From: Massilia violaceinigra | Lineage (GTDB): Bacteria; Pseudomonadota; Gammaproteobacteria; Burkholderiales; Burkholderiaceae_D | Direction of reading: 5' to 3' | NCBI RefSeq assembly: GCF_002752675.1 | Contig: NZ_CP024608.1 | Location: forward strand, 2,542,001 to 2,606,000 | DNA: 64,000 nucleotides | Part shown: piece after piece, positions 16,757 to 24,399 of the stretch | Layout: each line of letters opens with the position of its first letter | How positions within the stretch are numbered: position 1 is the stretch's first letter | Notes under the pieces: model-generated | The model's input: only the letters and a program-made list of their open reading frames with translations | What the model was told of the DNA's origin: nothing | The model's database searches: none | Made by a program: the position numbers and the translations under genes

Positions 16757-16945
16757 ATTATTTCTTTCATATTTCAGTTGTTACTGCAGGTCAACTTGAC
16801 TTTGCAGGAAAATCAATCATATCAAAAAAATAGCTGGTAAAGTTCACCAACGGTAACATTGCGTAAAGAATATGTGATATTTTATGCAGCATAACTAACC
16901 AAACCGGCATTCACGTTCTTTAGCGTTGGAGGGCCTCGAAAAACC

Positions 16946-17183
16946 GTAGCGAGCGGGCGAAACTGGCTGTTTGCCAGGTCGGAACGGGCCGGCCGCCGTG
17001 CCGCTGGTATCCAAAGCATGGTCGCGACGGCGAAATTGAATGGGCTCGATCCTGCGCACTGGTTGGCCGACACACTTGAAAAGCTTCCAACCTGCCCGAA
17101 CAGCAGGATCTACTCGCTGCTACCGTTCGCAAACTCTACACAGGTCTAAGCACCGATGGAAGGTGGGGCCGCTGGCCGCTTAC
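16946..17183 (+). pseudogene. tnpC: IS66 TnpC C-terminal fragment with its own right end
   Basis: Codons from 16946 encode GRNWLFARSERAGRRAAG, MVATAKLNGLDP, HWLADTLEKLP and RIYSLLPF, the last 65 or so residues of an IS66 TnpC, ending in TAA at 17147-17149. A CGCTTAC terminus follows at 17177-17183, the correct distance for an IS66 right end. It is a second IS66 remnant, different from the copy at 17287, and lies inside the Tn3-type segment. Confidence 0.75.
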
Positions 17184-17286
17184 CTTTTGGCGTCAGAACC
17201 AAAAGATCGACAAGGGGAATTTTCGACCGCTACGAAAGCACGATAAACCTTAGCGTGCTATTTTTTCCGTTTTCTCTGTTCTCCTC

Positions 17287-17610
17287 AAGTCCGACACCTC
17301 GGCGGCGATTCAGTACGCCCTCAATCTGTGGCCGGCCCTAGTGCGCTACTGCGACGACGGCGTGATCGAGATCGACAACTCGGCTGCTGAACGTGCCTTG
17401 CGCGGTGTCGCCATCGGCCGGCGAAACTATCTGTTCGCCGGCGCGGACAGCGGCGGCGAGCGCGCGGCCGCTATTTACTCCATGATCGGGACGGCCAAGC
17501 TGAACGGGGAAGCTGGCCTCTGCCTGAAAAACACGCCGCTTCCCAGCGGTGTGACGCCATCATCAGGCAATCCGACGTTCAGTTCGATAGGGTACTGGCC
17601 CTACGCTTAC
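17287..17610 (+). pseudogene. tnpC: IS66 TnpC C-terminal fragment at the outer right end
   Basis: Directly outside the right Tn3-type repeat the frame encodes typical IS66 TnpC sequence: SDTSAAIQYALNLW, DDGVIEIDNSAAERALRGVAIGRRNYLFAG and GGERAAAIYSMIGTAKLNG. The normal continuation (LDPEAYL...) is lost by an internal deletion, and sequence then runs to the CGCTTAC terminus at 17604-17610. The catalytic DDE region of the transposase is mostly absent. Confidence 0.8.
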
Positions 17611-17820
17611 TCTGTGAGCGATGCCGGAATCCCGGCATCGCCAGTGCGATGTCGCGATGACGATATCGAGGTCGGGCCGCTGATCCTGGAAATGCACCGG
17701 ATCGACGGCCCGGACCGCTCGCCCATGCAGATGATCAGCGCCGATCTGCTGGCGCACTACCAGTGCCGGGAGGCGGAACTCGCCGGGCTCAAGGCTGCGA
17801 CCCTCGTGGATTATCGCTGA
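17341..17820 (+). CDS. Chimeric frame: IS66 tail fused to an unrecognised 70-residue segment
   Basis: The frame reads through the IS66 remnant and its right end into DNA outside the element. Residues from about 92 on (VSDAGIPASPVRCRDDDIE, then LEMHRIDGPDRSPMQMISADLLAHYQ and LAGLKAATLVDYR) do not look like transposase. They may be the 3' end of an older gene that lost its beginning when the IS arrived. No start with a good ribosome binding site is visible, so expression is doubtful. Confidence 0.35.
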   Translation: MRYCDDGVIEIDNSAAERALRGVAIGRRNYLFAGADSGGERAAAIYSMIGTAKLNGEAGLCLKNTPLPSGVTPSSGNPTFSSIGYWPYAYSVSDAGIPASPVRCRDDDIEVGPLILEMHRIDGPDRSPMQMISADLLAHYQCREAELAGLKAATLVDYR

Positions 17821-17846
17821 TATAGTGTCATTTTATATAGCAGTAC

Positions 17847-18113
17847 ATGTGTGCGATGCCCTTCCGACCTGCCCTTACCCCACAAGATCTTGATGAAATC
17901 GGCGAGCGCCAAGATGTGACTGACATCAAGCTGCTGCTGTGCGAAATAAAGCGTTTACGTGCGATCGTCCGGCTCACTGACCAGCTGCAAGTCTCGTTAG
18001 ATCGTACCGGGGATTGCATCTTGGATGCGCTTCGCGGTGAGCTTGACCGCGAGCCTTGGGTCAACGATGAAAGACGGCAGCGACGAGCACCTCGTCCAAC
18101 GGTCGGCAATTGA
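17847..18113 (+). CDS. Small hypothetical protein
   Basis: An 88-residue, charged, helical protein (TPQDLDEIGERQDVTDIKLLLCEIKRLRAIV) with a C-terminal Arg-rich end. The start may be the ATG at 17847 or the one at 17856; neither has a clear ribosome binding site. It resembles short helical proteins common in Burkholderiales accessory DNA, but I know no function. It follows the IS66 debris. Confidence 0.45.
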   Translation: MCAMPFRPALTPQDLDEIGERQDVTDIKLLLCEIKRLRAIVRLTDQLQVSLDRTGDCILDALRGELDREPWVNDERRQRRAPRPTVGN

Positions 18114-18309
18114 GCGGCATCGAAGGGGGCGAATAAACCAGCCACGTTCTCGAAGGACATACTCAGTCAGCGCCTTCGTAGCCACTGGTACACGATCTGG
18201 CGGCGGTGCCCTACTGCTGCGTTCGAGGGGGCCCTTTCCTTAAATTTGAATTGTGCTGACCTTTACTTCTACAAAAAAGCAATGTTAAATTGTGACTTTG
18301 GGTGGCGAA

Positions 18310-18738
18310 ATGACCACAGCAGCCTATCATCTAGTTTCACAACATTTTGGCAAACTTGTCTCCACAATAATTGTGGATGAGTCCCAACGCGGGATACTCC
18401 GATTTTCCGGAGGGGGACTGAAAAAGCATAGCGTTGACTTTTTGTTTGCCGTCGCAAATTTCAGTCGGATACCCAGCGAAATGTGTTTAACAGAATTTAT
18501 CGTTAGGCGGGCAATTGCTCAAATGCATCAAATGCACCGTAAAGGCGAGCTTCGAATTCCGTCCTCCGCATTGCAATTATCGATGCAAAACGTGTTGTGG
18601 ATTGGCGATCTGCTGCATGTTCCGTATGGCGGCGCTACGAACGGTGTTGATCCCAGCGCTAACCCGTTTTCCCAGCGCGATAGTCCGGATAATGATCGAG
18701 CTGGACTAGGTCAGGTGTCCCTGGCTTCGCAACCTTGA
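18310..18738 (+). CDS. Hypothetical prophage accessory protein
   Basis: A 142-residue protein starting at an ATG with GGTGGCG upstream; an in-frame GTG lies six codons earlier. The N-terminal part (AAYHLVSQHFGKLVSTIIVDESQRGILRFSGGGLKKHSVDFLF) looks like a compact alpha/beta domain, with a helix at MCLTEFIVRRAIAQMHQMH. The C-terminal 40 residues are polar. GC content is lower than in the phage structural genes. No family recognised. Confidence 0.5.
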   Translation: MTTAAYHLVSQHFGKLVSTIIVDESQRGILRFSGGGLKKHSVDFLFAVANFSRIPSEMCLTEFIVRRAIAQMHQMHRKGELRIPSSALQLSMQNVLWIGDLLHVPYGGATNGVDPSANPFSQRDSPDNDRAGLGQVSLASQP

Positions 18739-18739
18739 A

Positions 18740-19045
18740 CGGTCGCGAACCTACGATCTTGCTCGGAAAAAAATTCTGTTGAGCTAAAAAGGCAGTCTAG
18801 ATGACGGACTGACGTTATCGGGAGGTCCGGTTTCAGCCTCGGTGGGCAGTAAGCGCGAAGCATGCTTTCATTCCTCCACACGGGCACATCCGCAACCGAG
18901 CTGACTCGGTAGTGGAAGGGGGGAGGGATGAACCGTCGCGCTACGGCACTGAGTCGCTTGCCCACGCCCGGGAAGTGTTATGGGAGCCGTTGCGTACCAT
19001 ATGCGTTTTGGCGGATATAATTTCAGAAAAATTTGACGAGTTGCG
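18740..19045. other. Gap without a recognisable gene
   Basis: About 300 bases between an unknown accessory gene and the phage-type regulator. The short frames here have no family resemblance, no ribosome binding site and skewed composition. The only feature I see is a perfect TATAAT box at its right end. Confidence 0.5.
19016..19021 (+). promoter_or_regulatory. Candidate -10 box for the phage-type regulator
   Basis: TATAAT occurs 25 bases before the start codon of the regulator gene. The best -35 candidate, TTGCGT at 18990-18995, has a 20-base spacer, longer than ideal, so the promoter may need an activator or be weak. Confidence 0.45.
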
Positions 19046-19444
19046 ATGAATAAGAAGACACCTGGCGAAATCGCCCGATCTGAATTTGCCGACCGCCTGC
19101 ACGCCACAGCAGCGTTCGCACCGTACCGCCGTAGCCCCACAGCGCTGGCTAGGGCGTTTAATATTCGCTTCCCACACATGACGGTCACCTCTCACGCCGC
19201 ACGAAAATGGCTCATGGGCGAAGCTCTGCCAACCCAAGAAAAATTAGTTGCTTTAGCTGAATGGCTGGAAGTTGAGCCGACTTGGTTGCGTTTTGGCAAC
19301 GCGTCAAGTTCGGAGTCGTCGGCATCGGTGCAAAAGAGCGGGGATCGGATTGAATCAGACATTCGCCTGCTGAGTGAGCCAGAACGAAAGATCATTCGTG
19401 CTGCGCTGGATGCTGTGTTTTCAGCCCGGCAAATTCTGAAGTAA
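19046..19444 (+). CDS. Phage-type HTH transcriptional regulator
   Basis: A 132-residue DNA-binding protein. Residues about 28 to 80 form a helix-turn-helix of the XRE/CI-like kind: RSPTALARAFNIRFPHMTVTSHAARKWLMGEALPTQEKLVALAEWL, cut here into its three helices, followed by VEPTWLRFG, a usual ending of such domains. The C-terminus is a helical dimerisation-like segment (SEPERKIIRAALDAVFSARQIL). Proteins of this form occur in prophages of Burkholderiales and may control lysogeny, but it lacks a LexA/CI-type autoprotease domain. Confidence 0.7.
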   Translation: MNKKTPGEIARSEFADRLHATAAFAPYRRSPTALARAFNIRFPHMTVTSHAARKWLMGEALPTQEKLVALAEWLEVEPTWLRFGNASSSESSASVQKSGDRIESDIRLLSEPERKIIRAALDAVFSARQILK

Positions 19445-19560
19445 TAGGACTATGCTGTCGAGCATCGTGTGTGCCAACGAAACGCAGGCCGCTAGGTGCG
19501 TTTCATCCAGATGCGCCCGATCGTGGAAGTCACCGTTTTTTTGATCTAGGGAGTGAATTT

Positions 19561-19836
19561 GTGGCAACGAGACCCTACGTCGAATATCTTGATTACGTCA
19601 TCTACCCAGACGCGACCATTACGGCTACTGGCGAGTTTTCGGCCGAGGCGCAGATTGCAGGGCCGACGGGGTTCATTAGTTTTGCGGCCCTTGGAGTCTT
19701 TGAAACTGCTACTGCGGCGACCGACCACGCAACGCGGTGGGTGCAAGAATGGATTGATAGCGGGATCGCTGAGCAGGCGCTTGCTGATGCATTCAAACGA
19801 GACACGAATATAAGTCTGCACTCCGACCCCTCGTAG
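19561..19836 (+). CDS. Small hypothetical protein downstream of the regulator
   Basis: A 91-residue protein beginning at GTG (ATRPYVEYLDYVIYPDATI) with AGGGAG seven bases upstream. The frame extends farther upstream to another GTG at 19471 but without a ribosome binding site. It has strands around VIYPDATITATGEFSAEAQI and a C-terminal helical part (ATDHATRWVQEWIDSGIAEQALADAF). I do not recognise a family. Confidence 0.45.
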   Translation: MATRPYVEYLDYVIYPDATITATGEFSAEAQIAGPTGFISFAALGVFETATAATDHATRWVQEWIDSGIAEQALADAFKRDTNISLHSDPS

Positions 19837-19951
19837 CTGCTGGATGTGCTGCAGCGCTCGTGGCACGTAAGGCCGCTCGATCGCCGAGCGCGTCCAGCTT
19901 GTTCATTTGACCGAATTGGCCTGACGACCGGGCCGGCCGCCTCCGCTTACA

Positions 19952-20225
19952 TCAGGCCTCTGGCGCCACGCGCAGGACCGTCACCAAGTGATCGCCGAGC
20001 CTCCCCCACGCATCCCGCTTCTCGTCGGCATAGTCGTGGTGAAGGTAGTGCCGGCGCACTTTGCTGCCAGGCACACGTGGTTCTGGCACCGGTCGACGAT
20101 GTTGAGCAACACGTCCAGACGCTGCATCCGCGTGGCGCCTGTGCGGCGCAGGTCGTGCGGCGTCCATGCACCAGTCTTGCCGTCGCCCAGCACCAGTGTA
20201 TAGTCGTGCCGGCGCCGGTGACCGA
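19952..20225 (-). pseudogene. Tyrosine integrase C-terminal remnant, frameshifted
   Basis: In one minus-strand frame the region encodes WTPHDLRRTGATRMQRLDVLL, the catalytic HxLR box of P4-type integrases, then a frameshift near 20080 moves to a frame encoding RRHYLHHDYADEKRDAWGRLGDHL, with the catalytic Tyr and the usual AW..LG ending. N-terminal and core-binding parts are absent. It lies just behind the intact integrase in the same orientation, so it is the leftover of an earlier element at the same site or of integrase exchange. Confidence 0.75.
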
Positions 20226-20242
20226 CCATCAGCCCCGCCAAA

Positions 20243-21451
20243 TTAAACCGCCACGCGCAGCCCATCCAAGTAATCCGCCCAGCGCTGCATCATCTTGTGG
20301 CGCGCGGGAAGATGCGCCGTCCGGTTATATGCGCGGCCATTCGGATCTTTCACCGCGTGCGCCAGCTGGTGTTCGATCAGGTCGACGCGCTCGTTGAGTA
20401 CCTCGTCCAGGATTGTGCGCGCCATTGCCCGGAAGCCGTGACCCGTCATCGTTTCCTTCGTGTAGCCGAGGTTGCGCAGCGCGGCATTGATGGTGTTCTC
20501 GCTCATGCACCGGTCATCCGATCGAATGCTGGGAAATACGTAGCGCCCGTGCCCGCTCATGGCGCCGACGCCACGTAGCAGCGCCACAGCTTGCTTTGCC
20601 AGCGGGACGATGTGATCGGTCCGCATCTTCATTTTGGTGCCTGGGATGCGCCACTCGGCGGCATCCAGGTCGAGCTCGGTCCATTCCATCGCGCGCAATT
20701 CCCCTGGTCGTTGAAAAACCATGGGCGCCAGTCGAAGGGCGGCGGTGCAGTATGGATGCCCGTTGTAGTTGTACATGGCGCGCAGCAGGGTGGCGACTTC
20801 CTTGGGTTCGGTGATGGAAGCATAGTGCGCTTGCGGTACCGCCGACAACGCGCCGCGCAGGTCCGCAGTGACATCGCGCTCGGCCCAGTCGTTGGATACT
20901 CCGAACCTGAAGACCTGGCCGCACAGTTGCTTGATCTTGTGAGCCGATTCGATGGCGCCCCGCGCTTCAATTTTCTGCAGCGCCGCCAAGACGTCGCGCG
21001 GTTTGATGGCCGATATTGGCATGGCGCCGATGGCCGGGAAAATGTTCTTCTCAAGCCACGACACGTTTTTTGCCTGGGTGGTTTCGGCCCGATCGGCAGC
21101 GGTCTTGCGCAGCCATTCGAGCGCGACAGCTTCGAAGGAGTGCACCTCGGCCGAGGTCTTCGCCACCTTCTCGTCCCGTTTCACCTGGGCCGGATCGAGT
21201 CCATCAGCGCGTTGTTTGCGCGCCGCCGCCCGTTTCACCCGCGCTTCGGCGAGGGAGACTTCGGGGTATGTGCCAAACGTTAGGCGATTCGACTTGCCGT
21301 CAGCTTGGCGGTAAGCCATGCGCCAGATTCGGGAACCGCTGGGAGAGACCTCGAGGTACATTCCTTGGCCATCGGCCAGGGTATAAGCTTTCGCCCTTGG
21401 CCTCGCATTTTTCACCTGCGTGTCAGTCAAAGGTGTGGCTAATTTAGGCAT
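20243..21451 (-). CDS. int: P4-type tyrosine recombinase (phage integrase)
   Basis: A 402-residue integrase that inserts and excises the element at the tRNA. I chose the ATG giving MPKLATPLTDTQVKNARP; the 18 upstream codons read through repeat DNA. Domains: N-terminal arm-binding DUF4102-like (about 1 to 90), core-binding (about 105 to 200), catalytic (about 215 to 390). Catalytic residues are Arg248 in FQRPGELR, His338 and Arg341 in HGFR, a His in IEHQLAH (361-365) and Tyr375 in GRAYNRTAH. It is transcribed away from the tRNA-Leu gene. Length matches P4-type integrases. Confidence 0.95.
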   Translation of the reverse strand: MPKLATPLTDTQVKNARPRAKAYTLADGQGMYLEVSPSGSRIWRMAYRQADGKSNRLTFGTYPEVSLAEARVKRAAARKQRADGLDPAQVKRDEKVAKTSAEVHSFEAVALEWLRKTAADRAETTQAKNVSWLEKNIFPAIGAMPISAIKPRDVLAALQKIEARGAIESAHKIKQLCGQVFRFGVSNDWAERDVTADLRGALSAVPQAHYASITEPKEVATLLRAMYNYNGHPYCTAALRLAPMVFQRPGELRAMEWTELDLDAAEWRIPGTKMKMRTDHIVPLAKQAVALLRGVGAMSGHGRYVFPSIRSDDRCMSENTINAALRNLGYTKETMTGHGFRAMARTILDEVLNERVDLIEHQLAHAVKDPNGRAYNRTAHLPARHKMMQRWADYLDGLRVAV

Positions 21452-21507
21452 TTTGCGTCCATGCGAAAAGCGATTTTGCATCCATGGACGCAAGTATGGA
21501 CGCAAAA
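21451..21507. repeat. Four copies of TTTTGC(G/A)TCCAT upstream of int
   Basis: Two copies read forward (21451-21462, 21474-21485) and two read as the complement, ATGGACGCAA (21484-21493) and ATGGACGCAAAA (21496-21507). They cover the int start codon and the bases before it. Such clusters near an integrase and its attachment site are usually arm-type integrase sites or excisionase/repressor sites, and binding here would also block int translation start or transcription. Confidence 0.55.
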
Positions 21508-21587
21508 ACGATGGATGGCAATAAACGTTAGTAGGCCTTATTGCACCTAAGCCGCAACGTCCGCAGAGGGAAGGGGCTTTGTTGATA

Positions 21588-21603
21588 GACGTTAATGAAC
21601 GTC
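21588..21603. repeat. Palindrome GACGTTAATGAACGTC between int and the tRNA
   Basis: GACGTT and AACGTC arms flank AATG, 15 bases from the tRNA 3' end. It lies on the prophage side of the attachment region and may be a protein-binding site of the recombination complex or part of the int promoter region. Confidence 0.35.
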
Positions 21604-21617
21604 AATAGATGTGCTGT

Positions 21618-21704
21618 TGGTGCCGGGAGCCGGAATCGAACCGGCACGCTGTTTCCAGCGCGGGATTTTGAGTCCCGTGCGTCTACCTATTCCGCCATCC
21701 CGGC
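21618..21704 (-). tRNA. tRNA-Leu (CAA), probable attachment site
   Basis: The complement folds as a class II tRNA of 87 bases: acceptor stem GCCGGGA/TCCCGGC, D arm with GGTAGACGC, anticodon stem GGGA/TCCC around loop CTCAAAA (anticodon CAA, reads UUG Leu), a long variable arm, T arm GGTTCGATTCC, and encoded CCA. Its 3' end faces the integrase gene, the usual configuration of an integration target, with the gene kept intact by the element end. Confidence 0.95.
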
Positions 21705-21851
21705 AACGCGACCCGCATTATGGCTGATTTGCCCGGTTCAGGCAACTCTTTCGCGTTTTGCGCAGCCGGCTGTCATGACACCAGCCGGGCGAACGGCATA
21801 TGATCTCGTCTACCTTGGGCTACCGCGCCGTCCGTACGGGCCGCGCGCACG

Positions 21852-23816
21852 ATGAATAACAAGAAGATCCGCGAACTCATACTCGGCAAAGCGCTCGACC
21901 CGATGAAAAGCGAAACGCGCCACTCGATGGCGCTGGTCGCCTTCCTGGCCTGGGTCGGACTCGGCGCGGACGGCCTCTCGTCCTCCGCCTACGGCCCGGA
22001 AGAAACCTTTCGTGCGCTTGGTGGCCATACCCACCTCGGCCTGTACCTGGTGCTGGCCACCGCCATCACCGTGTTCGTCATCGCGCTGGCGTATAACCAG
22101 GTCATCGAACTGTTCCCCACGGGCGGCGGCGGCTACCGCGTCGCCACCAAACTGGTCGGCCCGTATATGGGCCTGTTGTCGGGCTGCGCGCTGATCCTCG
22201 ACTATGTGCTCACCATCGCCATTTCGATCGCGTCCGGCGTCGACGCCCTGGCCTCGTTCCTGCCGCTCGGCTTCCAGCCGTATAAACTCTGGGCCGAAGC
22301 GTTTTTCATTGGCCTCTTGATCGTGATGAACCTGCGCGGCCTGAAGGAAGCGATCCAGATCCTGCTGCCGATCTTCCTCGGCTTCGTGGCCACGCATCTG
22401 GTGCTGATCGTGTACGGCATCGTCGCGCATGCGTCCTACCTGCCGCAGCTGATCCCCACCACCATGATCGAAACGCGCGAACTGGCCAGCAGCATCGGCT
22501 GGACCTGCGTGGCGGGCATGCTGCTGCTGGCTTACTCGCAGGGCGGCGGCACCTACACCGGCCTCGAAGCGGTGTCGAACAACGTCAACCTGCTGGCCGA
22601 ACCGCGCGTGCGCACCGGGAAGATGACGATGCTGTACATGGCGCTGTCGCTGGCGTTCACGGCTTCCGGCATCATCCTCCTGTACCTGCTGTGGGACGCC
22701 AAGCACGTGGCCGGCCAGACCCTCAACGCGTCGACCTTCAAGGCCATCATCGACAGCATGGGCCTGGGCGGTCCGCTGCTCAACCAGATCCTGCTGGTGA
22801 TCGTGCTCGCGTTCGAGGCCGGCCTGCTGTTCGTGGCCGCCAATACCGGTTTTCTGGGCGGTCCGTCGGTGCTGTCGAACATGGCCGCCGACTCCTGGGT
22901 CCCGCACAAATTCCGCTACCTCTCGACGCGCCTGGTGACGCAGAACGGCATCCTCGTGATGGGCATCGCCGCGCTGGCGATCCTGTTCTGGACCGAAGGG
23001 AAGGTGACCCTGCTGGTGGTGCTGTATTCGATTTCCGTGTTCCTCACCTTCGCCATTTCGCTGTTCGGCTTGTGCCGCTACTGGTGGCAGAGCCGCAAGA
23101 ACGAAGGCCAGATCTGGGTGCGCCGCTTCCTGCTGTCGCTGACCGGCTTCGTCATCTGCGCCGGCATCCTGGCGATCCTTTTGTACGAGCGCTTTACCGA
23201 AGGCGGCTGGGCGACCATCGTCATCATCGCCGTCATCGCCGCGCTGTGCGTCACCATCCGCAACCACTACCGCGAAACCAAGGCCGCGATCCACTCGGTC
23301 GACGAGGTATTCGCCAACCAGCCCTTCGGTCCCGTGACGGAACCAGTGGAGCCGAAGGCGGATGACCAGACCGCCGTGTTCATCGTCGGTTCCTCGCGCG
23401 GCGGTGGCTTGCATGCCTTGCTGTGGGTGCTGCGCATGTTCCCCGGCCACTTCAAGAACTTCTTGTTCGTGAACGCGCGCACGGTCGATTCGCATGCCTA
23501 CGGCGGCATTGGCGCGCTTGAAAAAATGCGCGAGGAGGCGGCCGATACGCTCGAATATTTTGTCGATTTCTGCCAGAGCCACGGCATGGCCGCGTCGTCG
23601 TATATCAGCTTCGGCACCGACGCGGTCGATGAAGTGACCCGGCAGTGCGAAGAGATCAACCGCGAATATCCGAGTTCGATTTTCTTCACCAGCAAACTGA
23701 TTTTTGCGACCGATAACTGGTTCACGCGCCTGCTGCACAACCAGGCCGCGCTGGCGGTGCAGCGCCGCCTGCACCTGGAAGGCTTGCAGATGGTGATCCT
23801 GCCGATGAAGGTCTAG
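21852..23816 (+). CDS. APC-superfamily permease, KimA-like potassium/amino acid transporter
   Basis: A 654-residue inner-membrane transporter. It starts with a cytoplasmic stretch and the family signature GLGADGLSSSAYGPEE in the first membrane helix (about residues 36 to 51), followed by about 12 membrane helices, including LFPTGGGGYRVATKLVGPYMG and YSQGGGTYTGLEAVSNNV. From about residue 495 a soluble C-terminal domain begins (TAVFIVGSSRGGGLHALLWVLRMFP), similar in place to the USP-like domain of KimA proteins. The KimA family moves potassium with protons; other APC members carry amino acids, so substrate is uncertain. No clear operon partner. Confidence 0.8.
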   Translation: MNNKKIRELILGKALDPMKSETRHSMALVAFLAWVGLGADGLSSSAYGPEETFRALGGHTHLGLYLVLATAITVFVIALAYNQVIELFPTGGGGYRVATKLVGPYMGLLSGCALILDYVLTIAISIASGVDALASFLPLGFQPYKLWAEAFFIGLLIVMNLRGLKEAIQILLPIFLGFVATHLVLIVYGIVAHASYLPQLIPTTMIETRELASSIGWTCVAGMLLLAYSQGGGTYTGLEAVSNNVNLLAEPRVRTGKMTMLYMALSLAFTASGIILLYLLWDAKHVAGQTLNASTFKAIIDSMGLGGPLLNQILLVIVLAFEAGLLFVAANTGFLGGPSVLSNMAADSWVPHKFRYLSTRLVTQNGILVMGIAALAILFWTEGKVTLLVVLYSISVFLTFAISLFGLCRYWWQSRKNEGQIWVRRFLLSLTGFVICAGILAILLYERFTEGGWATIVIIAVIAALCVTIRNHYRETKAAIHSVDEVFANQPFGPVTEPVEPKADDQTAVFIVGSSRGGGLHALLWVLRMFPGHFKNFLFVNARTVDSHAYGGIGALEKMREEAADTLEYFVDFCQSHGMAASSYISFGTDAVDEVTRQCEEINREYPSSIFFTSKLIFATDNWFTRLLHNQAALAVQRRLHLEGLQMVILPMKV

Positions 23817-23965
23817 TGGTATTCTCGTGAGTTCACAACCGGACGTCAGCAAGCACGCCAGGAGTGGGCTCGTCTGGGGCTGCGGTCCGCTATTTCAGCG
23901 GCCATTCCGCACCAGGTTGCGGCATAGCGCAACGACACGGTCTTCAGACACATGCTAGGATGGGT

Positions 23966-24079
23966 ATGACTAAAAAGACTCTTATTGCAGAGCTTGTCGC
24001 ACGTTTTTCATCTGCATCCAAGGTTCCCCTGACGAATGCTCATACGCTCAAAGTGAGTTGTCCGAGGCTATTGAAATGA
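23966..24079 (+). pseudogene. Short frame, perhaps the detached 5' end of the next gene
   Basis: A 37-codon frame begins MTKKTLIAELVARFSSASKVPLTNAHTLK and then ends in VSCPRLLK out of phase with the following gene. The phase of the following gene is open back to 23974, so one frameshift would join both into a longer protein. Alternatively it is a chance frame or a leader peptide. Confidence 0.3.
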
Positions 24080-24399
24080 CCGAGATCCGTGAACTCGATT
24101 TATCGCCATTCGCGCTGACGCATGTCTGTGGCAATGGTATGTCGCTTGTGGCAAGGACACCGCTGAGTTTCAAGCCTATGTTGGATGAAACACGTCAGTT
24201 CATCTGCTTGCGTGACGAGAATCTGAGCATCAACGTATTTGCCGAAACGCGCCAAAAATTGTCTGTTGAGCTAGATGAGCAGATACTGATGCTATGGTCG
24301 GAATATGCTCTGGCAGCTGATGACACACTTGATGGTGTAGCTCAACGCTTGAAACGTCGGCTTTTGGACATTTTTGACGGGGCGGAAAATGCCGCGTAG
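24076..24399 (+). CDS. Putative antitoxin-like partner of the HicA-like protein
   Basis: A 107-residue acidic protein starting at ATG with GAGG nine bases upstream. It has MTEIRELDLSPFALTHVCGNGMSLVARTP, a segment with LRDENLSINVFAETRQKLSVELDEQILMLW and a C-terminal helical part with LKRRLLDIFDGAEN. I do not recognise a named family. The 11-base overlap with the next gene and co-orientation are typical of toxin-antitoxin operons, in which the antitoxin often comes first. Function is inferred from that pairing. Confidence 0.5.
   Translation: MTEIRELDLSPFALTHVCGNGMSLVARTPLSFKPMLDETRQFICLRDENLSINVFAETRQKLSVELDEQILMLWSEYALAADDTLDGVAQRLKRRLLDIFDGAENAA

Larger units (their letters stand above)
15464..17286. 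mobile_element. Tn3-type inverted-repeat segment carrying two cargo genes, no transposase
   Basis: Bases 15464-15501 (starting GGGGAGAACAGGG, ending ACGCTAAG) and the complement of 17249-17286 match at 36 of 38 positions. Length, the GGGG start and the ACGCTAAG inner end agree with terminal repeats of Tn3-family transposons. Inside are a 23-bp hairpin, a secreted-protein gene, a metalloprotease-like gene and an IS66 right-end fragment. There is no transposase or resolvase, so it would be a non-autonomous cassette. The five bases outside each repeat (TGCAA and AAGTC) differ, so rearrangement after insertion is likely. Confidence 0.7.
15132..17610 (+). mobile_element. Broken IS66-family element (ends and fragments)
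   Basis: The left end begins GTAAGCGTCTTGCC, and the right end read inwards is GTAAGCGTAGGGCC; GTAAGCG is the usual IS66 terminus. Flanking octamers CCTATGAG and TCTGTGAG agree at six of eight positions, near what an eight-base target duplication would give. Inside, only a tnpA and the C-terminal part of a tnpC survive, with a Tn3-type segment between them. tnpB and most of tnpC are gone, so the element is dead. Confidence 0.75.
1..21640. mobile_element. Prophage (siphovirus type), right-hand part, ending at tRNA-Leu
   Basis: A continuous plus-strand run of capsid, connector, tail, fibre and lysis genes is followed by accessory DNA and a minus-strand tyrosine integrase that points away from a tRNA-Leu gene. 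Integrase next to the 3' end of a tRNA is the usual arrangement for an element integrated into that tRNA, so the tRNA side is read as one prophage end. Terminase, portal, replication genes and the second attachment site are not in the window. The module order (capsid, gp6-like connector, adaptor, gp10, terminator, tube, chaperones, tape measure, distal tail, lysis) matches long-tailed HK97/lambda-like phages. Whether it is still inducible cannot be judged: IS66 and Tn3-like debris sits directly after the lysis genes. Confidence 0.9.

Noticed and set aside
16882..17132. Minus-strand frames over the IS66 remnant
   Set aside because: They are antisense to a recognisable TnpC C-terminus.
18711..18965. 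An 84-codon minus-strand frame before the phage regulator
   Set aside because: No ribosome binding site, no recognisable motif and no partner; treated as chance.
21810..23852. A 680-codon minus-strand frame opposite the permease
   Set aside because: His/Gln/Arg-rich shadow of a clear membrane protein gene.
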